Below are positions 9,301 through 17,505 of a DNA stretch of 64,000 nucleotides, piece by piece. Below the pieces are notes generated by a model, which did no database searches, was not told the DNA's origin, and saw nothing but the letters and a program-made list of their open reading frames with translations. Origin of the DNA: JBBQLG01 sp964251665 (GTDB taxonomy: Bacteria > Bacteroidota > Bacteroidia > Cytophagales > Spirosomataceae). The stretch covers positions 62,001 to 126,000 of the forward strand of contig CAXUKO010000005.1 of the NCBI GenBank assembly GCA_964251665.1, in the 5' to 3' direction. A program made the translations under genes and the position numbers. The first letter of the stretch is position 1. Each line of letters begins with the position of its first letter.

Positions 9301-10332
9301 TTATTTCTGCTGCTGTTCGGCCACGACCGGCCAGCCATCGGCATCCCAGCGCAGGGTCCTGATCTGTAGCTTGGATTTTCCGGCATCGGCCGCGTCGTAA
9401 GCGTGAAACACTAAATAATCGATGCCATCGAAGGTGCAAACGGCGTTATGGCCAACACCGTACCAGTCCTTATCACCCGCCAGCACCAGCGACCCGCCCC
9501 CGTCGAGCAGTTTCGTACCACTGCGGTCGAGGTAAGGGCCTATGATCTTTTCCGAACGGCCAACAATCATTTTGTACGTGCTCTTAACACCCCGACAGCA
9601 GTAATCCGTAGACGCGAAGAGGTAGTAGCGCCCGTTTTTCTGAACAATGAACGGGGCTTCGATGGCACCATCACCCGCGTCGGCTTCGGGCGTGCCGGGC
9701 TTTCTGGGTCGACTCGCCAGCGTGTACCATTCCTGTGGCGCATCGGCTACCGCCATCCGGTCGTCGCGCAGGTGGACTAACTTGATACCGTTCCAGAACG
9801 AACCGAACGTAAGCCACGGTTTACCATCCTGATCTACGATGAGATTCGGGTCGATGGCATTCCACTGATCCCGGCCCGGCACCGACTGGATAACCTTGCC
9901 CTGATCCTGCCATTTGTAATTCGGGTCGGCGGGATTCAGCGTTTTGTTCGTTGCCAGCCCAATGCAGGAGGTATTTTTGCCAAAAGCCGACACAGAATAG
10001 TAGAGATAATACTGCCCATTATGGTACGAAATGTCGGGTGCCCAGAAATCATTTGGCCGGGTAGTGGGTACGGCCTGCGTCGTCCACGACGGCGGACTAT
10101 CGAACACGGCCTTTTCGCGCTTCCATGTACTTCGGTCTTTGGATGACCACATGGCTATCCCCCGCCCGGTACAGAAGAGGTAGTAGGTGCTGTCCTGCCG
10201 GATCATCACCGGGTCATGTACCGGAATCAGCGGAGTCGGCGTTTGCGCCATAACCCGGCTGATACTCAGGCACACAAGGGCCAACATGGCGTTCAGCATC
10301 CGGGACGATAAAACAGGCTTTTTGAGTGGCAT
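9301..10332 (-). CDS. GH43 family arabinan endo-1,5-alpha-L-arabinosidase
   Basis: Secreted five-bladed beta-propeller glycosidase. A signal peptide is present (about 1-29, ending VMAQ). The GH43 catalytic triad is visible: Asp40 in VHDPVMI (base), Asp161 in NAIDPN (pKa modulator) and Glu225 in AIEAPFI (acid). The overall pattern, including DYCCRG and the GHNAVC segment, fits endo-arabinanases cutting alpha-1,5-arabinan from pectin. Length (343 residues) is normal for a single-domain enzyme. No SusC/SusD gene is adjacent; the ones in this window are 40 kb away. Confidence 0.9.
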   Translation of the reverse strand: MPLKKPVLSSRMLNAMLALVCLSISRVMAQTPTPLIPVHDPVMIRQDSTYYLFCTGRGIAMWSSKDRSTWKREKAVFDSPPSWTTQAVPTTRPNDFWAPDISYHNGQYYLYYSVSAFGKNTSCIGLATNKTLNPADPNYKWQDQGKVIQSVPGRDQWNAIDPNLIVDQDGKPWLTFGSFWNGIKLVHLRDDRMAVADAPQEWYTLASRPRKPGTPEADAGDGAIEAPFIVQKNGRYYLFASTDYCCRGVKSTYKMIVGRSEKIIGPYLDRSGTKLLDGGGSLVLAGDKDWYGVGHNAVCTFDGIDYLVFHAYDAADAGKSKLQIRTLRWDADGWPVVAEQQQK

Positions 10333-10358
10333 GGTGTATAGTGGAACAGACGGGTTGG

Positions 10359-12089
10359 TTAATGCTGCGATTTGTACAGAAAATAGATGACCCCTCTCCC
10401 CTGATTAAACGTCCGAAGGGGCGGTTCAACAAGCGCCTGATCGGTGAGTAAATAGGTGTAGCGGCCACGCTGAAAATCGTCCAGCGCAGCCTCCCTGGGC
10501 AGGTAGTAATTGATGAACCCGACATCGGGGGAGTAAAAATAAGTATCGGCAGGCTGCGCCTGTGTGGCATCCTGAATCAGCAGTTTATGCTGCATAATGG
10601 CTGCTTTTTCATCTTCAAACAGCGTAGCCTCCAGCAACACTGATGATGCGTTTCCTCCACCAATATAACTCATAATCCGATTCAGTTTAGGGCGGCTCAT
10701 AACCGGGCTTTCAATGGCCTCCAGTTCACGTTGCAAACAGCTGCGGCTCTTACGGATTACCCCCTCAAACTCATTGGGCATCAGAACCGTATCGGTAGCG
10801 GGCAGCGTTTGTAGCCACGCCAGAACTGACTGCTGAATCAATGGCTGGTGGTTGAGCTTTTGGTACTCAACGCTTTCTGCCACGAATAGAATGCCCATCA
10901 GGATACCAAACATACCCGTTGCCAGGGTGCCACCGGCCCGCCACCAGCGGATTCGTTCGGCCAGCCACTGACACACGGCCGCGCCACCGTAGGCCGTAAG
11001 CGGTAAGCTCAGACAGCGCAGCGGCAGCGTGTGCGTGGGGTAAATGGTTGACGAACGGAACACCATCAGCCCGTACAGCAGCAGCGTGCCAACCAAGAGC
11101 CACGCTACTGCCCGCTGTGGATACTGCCTGATAAAGACGTAGCCCCCGATGAGGGTAAGGCTGTATATCCAGTTAGAGGGTACTTGCAGGGAAGTCCACA
11201 AAAAAGGCCAGTTAAACCCGGACTGGTGCCCCGGCGCGTTTACCTTAACGAGCACACCACCGGCAAATGCTTTTACTAAGATCAGGGTATCGGTCCAGAT
11301 GAAGGGCATCGTTAGCAGCAACGCAACCAGCAATCCGGCACTTAACTGAACCAGATACCGGACGGAAAACCGGCCCGTCCTGAGCAATAGCCCACCCAGC
11401 CAGAAGGGTAGCAGGAACGCGAAAATAAGCCGCTGACTGATGAGCAGTGCCGTGAGCAGCAAGCCCCAGAGCAACGACTGACGGGTGGTTAATCTGCCAA
11501 CTAAAATCAGTCCGGTTAGCAGCATAGCTAGCGGATAGGCCAGACCTTCGGGCCGAATAACGGTAGTACCAATCAGCAGATCCGTATTCAGCACCAGCAA
11601 CAGCATCAGTAGCTGACCCGCGACCGGTGGCAGCCGTTGGGGATCGGCCCGGTTGATGATGCGAATCAGCAAGGCCAGCAGACCACCGGCCAGCATGATC
11701 TGTAGCACCCGGCCCGCCAGCAGGTAGGCCGTCCGGTCGGCGAAATACTGCGCAATGGTGTGATCAATCCGGGAAAATATACCAGTTAGACCATGCAGTG
11801 CTGACAGGTGAGTCAGGAGGTCGAAGGCAATGTGAACGAGGGTAAGCAGGTAGTAAACCAGCACCATCGGAATAGCGGGCCAGTCGAAGCAGCGGGGCGT
11901 CAGGCCATACACCATCAACACGCCCGAGTCGGCAATGAATTGTTCGTCGGTGGTATAATAAACGCCGACTGGTGGATTCAGGACACTCCAGTACAGGCAA
12001 AACAGTAGTCCTGCGACCAACAATCCATAGCTAATAATCGGCTTGTTGACCACACTATCGGGGTAAATTTGGGGAAACATAGGTGCCAA
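10359..12089 (-). CDS. GT-C-like polytopic membrane protein
   Basis: A 576-residue protein with about 10-12 hydrophobic helices in its first 430 residues and a soluble C-terminal part of about 140 residues. An acidic pair (TTDEQF, Asp48-Glu49) just after the first helix is where GT-C glycosyltransferases carry their catalytic acidic motif. Together with the topology this suggests a lipid-linked sugar transferase of the GT39/ArnT type. This is inferred from topology and one motif only. ATG codons at 12089 and 12080 are both possible starts. The gene lies 26 bases upstream of the GH43 gene on the same strand. Confidence 0.7.
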   Translation of the reverse strand: MAPMFPQIYPDSVVNKPIISYGLLVAGLLFCLYWSVLNPPVGVYYTTDEQFIADSGVLMVYGLTPRCFDWPAIPMVLVYYLLTLVHIAFDLLTHLSALHGLTGIFSRIDHTIAQYFADRTAYLLAGRVLQIMLAGGLLALLIRIINRADPQRLPPVAGQLLMLLLVLNTDLLIGTTVIRPEGLAYPLAMLLTGLILVGRLTTRQSLLWGLLLTALLISQRLIFAFLLPFWLGGLLLRTGRFSVRYLVQLSAGLLVALLLTMPFIWTDTLILVKAFAGGVLVKVNAPGHQSGFNWPFLWTSLQVPSNWIYSLTLIGGYVFIRQYPQRAVAWLLVGTLLLYGLMVFRSSTIYPTHTLPLRCLSLPLTAYGGAAVCQWLAERIRWWRAGGTLATGMFGILMGILFVAESVEYQKLNHQPLIQQSVLAWLQTLPATDTVLMPNEFEGVIRKSRSCLQRELEAIESPVMSRPKLNRIMSYIGGGNASSVLLEATLFEDEKAAIMQHKLLIQDATQAQPADTYFYSPDVGFINYYLPREAALDDFQRGRYTYLLTDQALVEPPLRTFNQGRGVIYFLYKSQH

Positions 12090-12128
12090 GTTAGCAACCC
12101 AAATGGCGAGATTTAACCCGGTCGCTAT

Positions 12129-13790
12129 TTATTTTTTCAGCAGTTTCGCTGCCTGTCGTCGGTTATCAGCGGTGAGCGTCAACAAATATAAACCCGGGCT
12201 GAGTTGAAGTGATTGAAACGAAAACGGCGTCTGCTCCTCATTACCAAACCGTTGCTGCCAGAGTACGCGACCACTCAGATCGCTTAACATAGCGTGTACG
12301 GGCGTGCCCGGAGCCAAACCCAGCCACCGGGCCGAAACGGCATCAGCATCGGTGAATGGGTTCGGAAACGCAATAAACCAGTCGCTGCCGGTAGCCACTT
12401 CGGCATCGCCCACAAAGGTTGGAATACCATACCCCAGCGCATTGTCCGGGCGGATGAACTGACTCCCCGACCGCCGTAGCGTTGCCGTAACCTGAGCAGC
12501 CGATAGCCCGGGATGGGCCTGCCAGAAACCGGTAGCCAGTCCCGCTACTAAAGGAGCCGCATACGATGTTCCGCTACCGGATGAGATTCGGCCGGTAGCC
12601 GTGCCGATAATCGTGCCGACGCCCAGAGCCGCCAGATCAGGTTTGATACGCCCATCGGCCGAAGGACCAACCGAACTGAACGGAGCCCAAACGCCGGATG
12701 TGTTCACAGCCCCTACAGCGAGCACCGACACAGCATCGGCCGGGACACTGATGGAACCCCAGTTACCAGCGCCCTCATTACCAGCCGCGACCACCACGAC
12801 CATACCCGCTTCGGTGGCCCATTGCGCAGCCCGGCTCACAAGCGCCACCTGACCGGTTAGGTCATTCTGCGTGTAATCACTGGCGGAATTGTCAAATTGG
12901 GTATAGCCCAGCGATGAGTTGATCACATCGACACCCACCGAATCGGCGTACTCAGCGCCAAAAAGCCAGTTGGCTTCCTCAAGCCGGGTTTCGGAATTTG
13001 CGTCTTCGGTGCGCAGCAGCACGTAAGCCGCTTTGTAGGCTGCACCGTACAACTGACCGGGTGCGGTAGCCGCCATGACGGAGAGCACATGCAGCCCGTG
13101 ATCATCGTCGTCGTATACGTTACGCTCTTTTTTGACGAAATCATACGTGCCAACGATCCGGTTTTCGGCGAATAAGGGCCGGAGAAACGCCACGCTGTCG
13201 GCCCGTCGGAAACCAGCATCCAGAATACCAACCAGCATCCCTTCGCCGTGGTAACCTTGCCGGTGCATCTGATCTGCGCCGATCTGAGCGAGTTGGTTCG
13301 TCGATGGTCCGTAACTCAGCGAGTCGACTTCCCCGAACTTGCTCATCGTCTTTTGGACAGCCTCCGTCCGGGCTCGGTTCAACGAACGGCTCGATTCCAG
13401 CCCTTTCACAAATGGCAAAGCCAGCACGGTTTTGAGACCGGTTTCGGTCGTTTCGATCAGAACGGCATTTAGCCATCGGGACGTATACCAGACCATAGCT
13501 CCCGTCTGCCGAATCTGGCTGACGTAAGTCGGATTCACCGGCAGATCCCGTTCAGTCAGGGGGATTCCCTGGCGTTGCCGACGGGTGATGGCTCGCTGGG
13601 ATAAGAATTGCTCGGGATGGGCAGTGGAGTAAGGTGTACCGGTTTTCCCGTTCATCAGCACCAGGTACTTGCCGGTTGGCGTCGCGGGTGTCGGCTGCGC
13701 GAAGCTGATGGAGACTAGCAACCAGCCAATCAGCCAGCCCCCTTTATTCAGTGCCAATAGTACGAATGCGATATACCTGCCGACTCCCAT
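12129..13790 (-). CDS. S8 subtilisin-like serine peptidase with T9SS sorting domain
   Basis: Secreted protease of 553 residues. The catalytic triad is Asp191 (GILDAGF), His231 (DDDHGLHV) and Ser409 (GTSYAAP); the oxyanion Asn is Asn338 (AAGNEG). An N-terminal signal peptide and a propeptide-like region (about 35-165) precede the catalytic domain. The last about 80 residues, starting at AFPNPF and ending KLLKK, form a type A C-terminal sorting domain for the type IX secretion system. Its 5' end overlaps the upstream lipoprotein gene by 47 bases; a downstream TTG could shorten the overlap but would cut into the signal peptide. Confidence 0.92.
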   Translation of the reverse strand: MGVGRYIAFVLLALNKGGWLIGWLLVSISFAQPTPATPTGKYLVLMNGKTGTPYSTAHPEQFLSQRAITRRQRQGIPLTERDLPVNPTYVSQIRQTGAMVWYTSRWLNAVLIETTETGLKTVLALPFVKGLESSRSLNRARTEAVQKTMSKFGEVDSLSYGPSTNQLAQIGADQMHRQGYHGEGMLVGILDAGFRRADSVAFLRPLFAENRIVGTYDFVKKERNVYDDDDHGLHVLSVMAATAPGQLYGAAYKAAYVLLRTEDANSETRLEEANWLFGAEYADSVGVDVINSSLGYTQFDNSASDYTQNDLTGQVALVSRAAQWATEAGMVVVVAAGNEGAGNWGSISVPADAVSVLAVGAVNTSGVWAPFSSVGPSADGRIKPDLAALGVGTIIGTATGRISSGSGTSYAAPLVAGLATGFWQAHPGLSAAQVTATLRRSGSQFIRPDNALGYGIPTFVGDAEVATGSDWFIAFPNPFTDADAVSARWLGLAPGTPVHAMLSDLSGRVLWQQRFGNEEQTPFSFQSLQLSPGLYLLTLTADNRRQAAKLLKK

Positions 13791-14445
13791 AGGTCACCTG
13801 ATTTTTACCGATGCATTCCGGCGTAGCTGTACAGAACTGCACCTGCACGGTTTCTTTATAAATCAGCCCGATGGTACGGGCGTATACTTCCAGGCGTTCG
13901 TCCTGAGCAACCAGTGTCGAATCGGTTTGCTGAACCACGGTTGCTGTTTCGCCAAAGCTCATTCCCGATACGGCAAATGGCTTGCCAACGTTGCGCAACA
14001 TGTAGTCGTCAGCGCCGAGTGCGTTTAGCCGGTTTGCATTCCACCGGGCATTTTCGACTACAGGAAACACTACTTTAACGACGTCACGCCCGCTTTCCGT
14101 ACGGATGCCTTCGGTACTGCTTCGGCGAATGCTCCAGAGTGAATCCAGCATCCAGGGTTGAGCGTCAGTAGTCCGACGATAGCGCAACAGTTGATAAGCC
14201 GGTTTACCGCCCACATCGGTATAGGCTGGCCCGATTGTTTCCTTTACCTGATACGTCAGCGAAACCGGCGCGGTCGTGAGCGAAAACCGCTGCTCTGACA
14301 CGTCGTAGATACTGTAATGCCCTGATTGAATTGGGAAATAGTCGGTGGCATCCGGCGCTGCCGGTAACGTACTCGATGGCTCACAAGCTCCGATGAGCAG
14401 AGCAACACATAAGCAGTAAACGAAGCGAAAAAGCCACACGACCAT
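13744..14445 (-). CDS. Putative lipoprotein of unknown function
   Basis: A 233-residue protein with a lipoprotein signal peptide (LIGAC, Cys21). The mature part starts with a DYFPIQSGHYSIYDV segment, a pattern often seen in short Bacteroidota surface lipoproteins; I cannot assign a function. Its 3' end overlaps the start of the T9SS subtilase gene by 47 bases, so the two are probably co-transcribed and translationally coupled. Two Cys near the C-terminus (FCTATPEC) may form a disulfide. Confidence 0.75.
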   Translation of the reverse strand: MVVWLFRFVYCLCVALLIGACEPSSTLPAAPDATDYFPIQSGHYSIYDVSEQRFSLTTAPVSLTYQVKETIGPAYTDVGGKPAYQLLRYRRTTDAQPWMLDSLWSIRRSSTEGIRTESGRDVVKVVFPVVENARWNANRLNALGADDYMLRNVGKPFAVSGMSFGETATVVQQTDSTLVAQDERLEVYARTIGLIYKETVQVQFCTATPECIGKNQVTYGSRQVYRIRTIGTE

Positions 14446-14538
14446 GTGTCAAAGCTATTGAGAATGGGCGTTTACCCGATTAATGCCTGGAATTATGGCA
14501 ATAGCGTCAACTTCTGCGCCAGCCCGCAGGATTAACAA

Positions 14539-14565
14539 AAAACCCACCGGTTTAGGGTGGGTTTT
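14539..14565. terminator. Terminator hairpin upstream of the lipoprotein gene
   Basis: AAAACCCACC at 14539-14548 pairs with GGTGGGTTTT at 14556-14565 around a 7-base loop. The A- and T-runs at both ends make it usable in both directions. It most likely terminates the minus-strand mnmA/DUF433 transcript. Confidence 0.7.
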
Positions 14566-14582
14566 GGCATGCTGTGCCGTCC

Positions 14583-14650
14583 CCACGGCTGAAGCCGTGG
14601 TCTGAAATAAGTCTCCCCGAACGCTTACCCTTCATTCGGGGAGACTTATT
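14583..14650. repeat. Two adjacent palindromes after the DUF433 gene
   Basis: The first is a 7-bp stem with a TGAA loop (14583-14600, core CCACGGCTGAAGCCGTGG). The second has perfect 16-base arms at 14606-14621 and 14635-14650 with a 13-base loop. Neither has a T-tract. Together with the terminator at 14539 they make a cluster of three hairpins in a 240-base gap. Confidence 0.6.
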
Positions 14651-14685
14651 GAACTCGCTTACTAATGCAGTATGCTTTCCCCTTT

Positions 14686-14874
14686 TCAAAAGTTGCCAGA
14701 TCCTGTTTGAATCTTCAGCACCTGAGACCTGCTAACTGATGGAAAATCAGTTAGAAACTCATCAATACTTTCGCCCGTTTCGATGTAGTCAAACAAATTC
14801 TTAACAGGCACCCGTGTACCGTTAAAAACCGGCGTACCGCCGAGAATTTCGGGGTCAATATTGATCACTTTCAT
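14686..14874 (-). CDS. DUF433 antitoxin-like protein, possibly truncated
   Basis: A short DUF433 protein (62 residues from the ATG at 14874) with the family core DPEILGGTPVFNGTRVPV and a following DFPSVSRSQVL helix. DUF433 proteins often act as antitoxins paired with PIN-like toxins; no such toxin gene is next to it. A GTG at 14901 overlapping the mnmA stop codon would add 9 residues. After VLKIQ the frame turns into a short non-family tail. Dropping one A from the ATTCAAACAGG stretch would open a helical reading of about 20 more residues, so a frameshift or recent truncation is possible. Confidence 0.6.
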   Translation of the reverse strand: MKVINIDPEILGGTPVFNGTRVPVKNLFDYIETGESIDEFLTDFPSVSRSQVLKIQTGSGNF

Positions 14875-14900
14875 AAGCGAATTTGGTTGATCATCTGTCA

Positions 14901-16055
14901 CTAAACAAGTACGTTTGTTGTAGTCTGCCGAACCTCATCAACGGGTTTATCCCCCTGCCGGAAGCTTTTCATGATCCAGCCGCCCCCAACTACGTCGTCA
15001 CCTTCGTAGAATACAGCCGCCTGACCCGGTGCAATGGCTGAAACACCTTCGTGAAACAACACCTCGATCTGACCGCCATTCTGTATAACCGTGGCCGGTG
15101 TCCCGGCATCTTTATAGCGTACTTTCGTAACCGTTTCCAGGGGCCGCTCTAAGCTGGCGTACTTTTGCAGATTCAGCTTGCTTACGAGCATCCCATCGCG
15201 GAATAGGTCTTTATCCACGCCCAGCACTACTTCATTCGTGTCTTTCCGAATCTCAGTCACAAACATGGGTTGCCCAAAGGCCATACCCAGGCCTTTCCGC
15301 TGGCCGATGGTATAAAACGGATACCCTTCATGTTTACCGAGTATTTTACCGGTGCCCTCCATAACGAAATTACCACCGGCTACCTCCTGCTCCAGACCCG
15401 GAATCCGCCGTTTCAGGAAACCCCGGTAATCATTGTCGGGCACAAAGCAGATTTCGTAGGACTCCGATTTGGTCACTAACTCCATAAAACCACGTTCGGT
15501 AGCCATCTCGCGGATTTGTGACTTGCGCAGATGACCCAGCGGTAGTTTGGTGCGGCTCAGACTTTCCTGAGACACGCCCCAGAGCACATACGACTGATCT
15601 TTCAGCGTATCGATGCCCTTGGAAATAATATGTCTGCCGTTCTCTTCCCGAATATGGGCATAATGGCCCGTGGCGATGGATTCACAATCGAGTTTATCAG
15701 CCCGGCGCAACAGAGCGTCCCATTTGATGTGGGTATTGCACAAGACGCAGGGGTTAGGCGTGCGCCCTTCAAGATACTCACCGGTAAAATGGTCGATGAC
15801 CGAATCGCCGAATTCGGCCCGGATGTCCAGAATATAATGCGGAAAACCGAGATTAACGGCAATGTTGCGGGCATCGTTAATAGAATCGAGACTGCAACAG
15901 CCTGTCTCTTTCTTGGAACCGCCCGATGAAGCATAATCCCACGTTTTCATGGTCATGCCGATAACTTCGTAGCCTTCTTCGTGCAGCATAACGGCTGCTA
16001 GCGACGAGTCGATGCCGCCACTCATGGCGACCAAAATACGTCCGTGTTTACTCAT
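14901..16055 (-). CDS. mnmA: tRNA-specific 2-thiouridylase MnmA
   Basis: Makes the 2-thiouridine of wobble U34 in Lys, Glu and Gln tRNAs, using ATP and a sulfur relay. The PP-loop motif SGGIDS is at residues 12-17. The catalytic cysteine Cys106 is in NPCVLCN and its partner Cys203 is in EICFVPDNDY; GHYAHI and the C-terminal beta-barrel (WIMKSF near the end) complete the family pattern. Length 384 residues is normal. The stop codon overlaps a possible GTG start of the downstream DUF433 gene. Confidence 0.96.
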   Translation of the reverse strand: MSKHGRILVAMSGGIDSSLAAVMLHEEGYEVIGMTMKTWDYASSGGSKKETGCCSLDSINDARNIAVNLGFPHYILDIRAEFGDSVIDHFTGEYLEGRTPNPCVLCNTHIKWDALLRRADKLDCESIATGHYAHIREENGRHIISKGIDTLKDQSYVLWGVSQESLSRTKLPLGHLRKSQIREMATERGFMELVTKSESYEICFVPDNDYRGFLKRRIPGLEQEVAGGNFVMEGTGKILGKHEGYPFYTIGQRKGLGMAFGQPMFVTEIRKDTNEVVLGVDKDLFRDGMLVSKLNLQKYASLERPLETVTKVRYKDAGTPATVIQNGGQIEVLFHEGVSAIAPGQAAVFYEGDDVVGGGWIMKSFRQGDKPVDEVRQTTTNVLV

Positions 16056-16216
16056 TGCCTGCTCTGCAAGGGTTCAAAGCCCTCCGATTTGATTTGTGTA
16101 GGATTTCGTTTGTAGTTGGCAAATGACGCCGAACTTTACGCACCGTTTACCCAACACTACTTTATTACTACTTAGTTTCGCCACCGCGAATCACAAATAA
16201 AGACCCCGAACCCGGT

Positions 16217-16840
16217 ATGGCTCTGCAAACAACTGTTAAAATCTCCAACGTTACCAACCTCAGCGACGCCCGGTACTGCGCCGGTATGGGAGTGGATCTG
16301 CTCGGTTTCTCCATGGATGCCGATTCCCCCAATTACATCGACCCGGCCCGATTCGCCGAAATTCGCTCGTGGGTGGCTGGTGTGCATATTGTAGGTGAAA
16401 CGTCCTCTACCGACATCGAACAGATCGAAACGCTGCTTACCACGTACCAACCTGACCTGCTGCAGGTAGATGAAGCCGCGATGCTGCCCTACCTGAGCCA
16501 ATTTGGCAAGCCGCTCCTGCTACGCATCAGTGTATCACAACTTACCCTTGATCAACTGGATACATTACTGGCCACGACCCATACTGATGTGGAGTACTTC
16601 CTGCTGGATAGTCCGGCTCTGATCCATCTCGACGATGATTTGCGTACGCTGTTGCAACGTCTAAGTACACGCTACCCTATCCTACTCGGCTTCGCAGCCA
16701 CTACCGAAACCGTTCGGACCCTGCTTACTGAACTACCCGGTACAGGACTGGCACTAACCGGGGGTGACGAAACAGCGCCGGGGAACCGTGATTTTGGCGA
16801 ACTGATGGACATTCTGGAAGCTATTGAAGTAGATGAGTAG
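16217..16840 (+). CDS. TrpF-like (beta/alpha)8 barrel protein, probably not catalytic
   Basis: A 207-residue protein related to phosphoribosylanthranilate isomerase. Family landmarks are kept: VKISNVTNLSDARY at the N-terminus, GVDLLGFSMD, FLLDS where the catalytic Asp lies, and GGDETAPGNRDF near the C-terminus. The catalytic Cys of the usual KICG motif is Ser here (KISN), and the glycine-rich GGSGKTF-type loop after the Asp is missing. A role in tryptophan synthesis is therefore unlikely; a binding or regulatory barrel is possible (inference). It is a single gene, divergent from mnmA, with no trp genes nearby. Confidence 0.75.
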   Translation: MALQTTVKISNVTNLSDARYCAGMGVDLLGFSMDADSPNYIDPARFAEIRSWVAGVHIVGETSSTDIEQIETLLTTYQPDLLQVDEAAMLPYLSQFGKPLLLRISVSQLTLDQLDTLLATTHTDVEYFLLDSPALIHLDDDLRTLLQRLSTRYPILLGFAATTETVRTLLTELPGTGLALTGGDETAPGNRDFGELMDILEAIEVDE

Positions 16841-16920
16841 CGTTCACCCGGTAGTTTGTATTACCTACTATCCGGCAAAACCATCATTCATCCAATCGGG
16901 TATCCGTTCCTCTATTTCAG

Positions 16921-16952
16921 ATTGTCGCTAAATGCCCGTAGCCGTACGTTTG
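16921..16952 (+). promoter_or_regulatory. Bacteroidota-type promoter for the PspC/LiaF pair
   Basis: A TACGTTTG box (16945-16952) matches the -7 consensus TAnnTTTG. An ATTG (close to TTTG) lies 20 bases upstream at 16921. The PspC start codon follows 37 bases after the -7 box. Confidence 0.5.
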
Positions 16953-16989
16953 TCATGTACTAAACGCCGAACGAAATCGGCAGCAGACC

Positions 16990-17502
16990 ATGAACAAACG
17001 ATTCGAGCGTATCCGCGAAGAGGCCAAAATTGCCGGTGTGGCCGCCGGATTGGCTGATTATTTTGGTATTGACCGTACCTTAGTACGGGTGCTGTTTGTG
17101 ATCGGGCTTTTCCTCCCTCACTTTCCAGCGGGCATCATATACATCATCCTGTGGATTGCCATGCCGGAACGGGTGTTCGGGCTGGCTTACGAATCAGAAA
17201 CTTATCAACCTCCCTTCTCCTTTATGAATCCTTACAACCCCCAGAATCCAAACTCTACCAAGAATAGTCTGGTAGGTGGTGTCGTGCTGATTGTTCTCGG
17301 CGTCTTGTTTTTACTTGATCGGTGGTTTGATATCGACTTCGGTGATTTGTGGCCGCTATTCCTGATTGCGATTGGTGTATGGCTCATTTTCCGTGACCGT
17401 ATCAACGGACAACCACCCTTTGGCAACGGATCGTCTACAACGACAACGCCCCCGCCCACCCCTTACGACTCACCTACCAACACCCCACAAAACCCGCTCT
17501 GA
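16990..17502 (+). CDS. PspC-domain envelope stress protein
   Basis: A 170-residue inner-membrane protein. Residues about 1-60 are a PspC domain (AGVAAGLADYFGID, then a hydrophobic helix and LWIAMPER). A second region (about 93-135) has two helices of the LiaI/LiaF-like type with the DLWPLFLIAIGVWL pattern. The tail is rich in Thr and Pro. PspC proteins sense or respond to membrane stress. The gene ends 3 bases before the next one, so the pair is one transcript. Confidence 0.85.
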   Translation: MNKRFERIREEAKIAGVAAGLADYFGIDRTLVRVLFVIGLFLPHFPAGIIYIILWIAMPERVFGLAYESETYQPPFSFMNPYNPQNPNSTKNSLVGGVVLIVLGVLFLLDRWFDIDFGDLWPLFLIAIGVWLIFRDRINGQPPFGNGSSTTTTPPPTPYDSPTNTPQNPL

Positions 17503-17505
17503 GCC

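Noticed and set aside
16217..16840. Annotation as functional trpF
   Set aside because: The catalytic cysteine is replaced by serine and the glycine-rich loop is absent.
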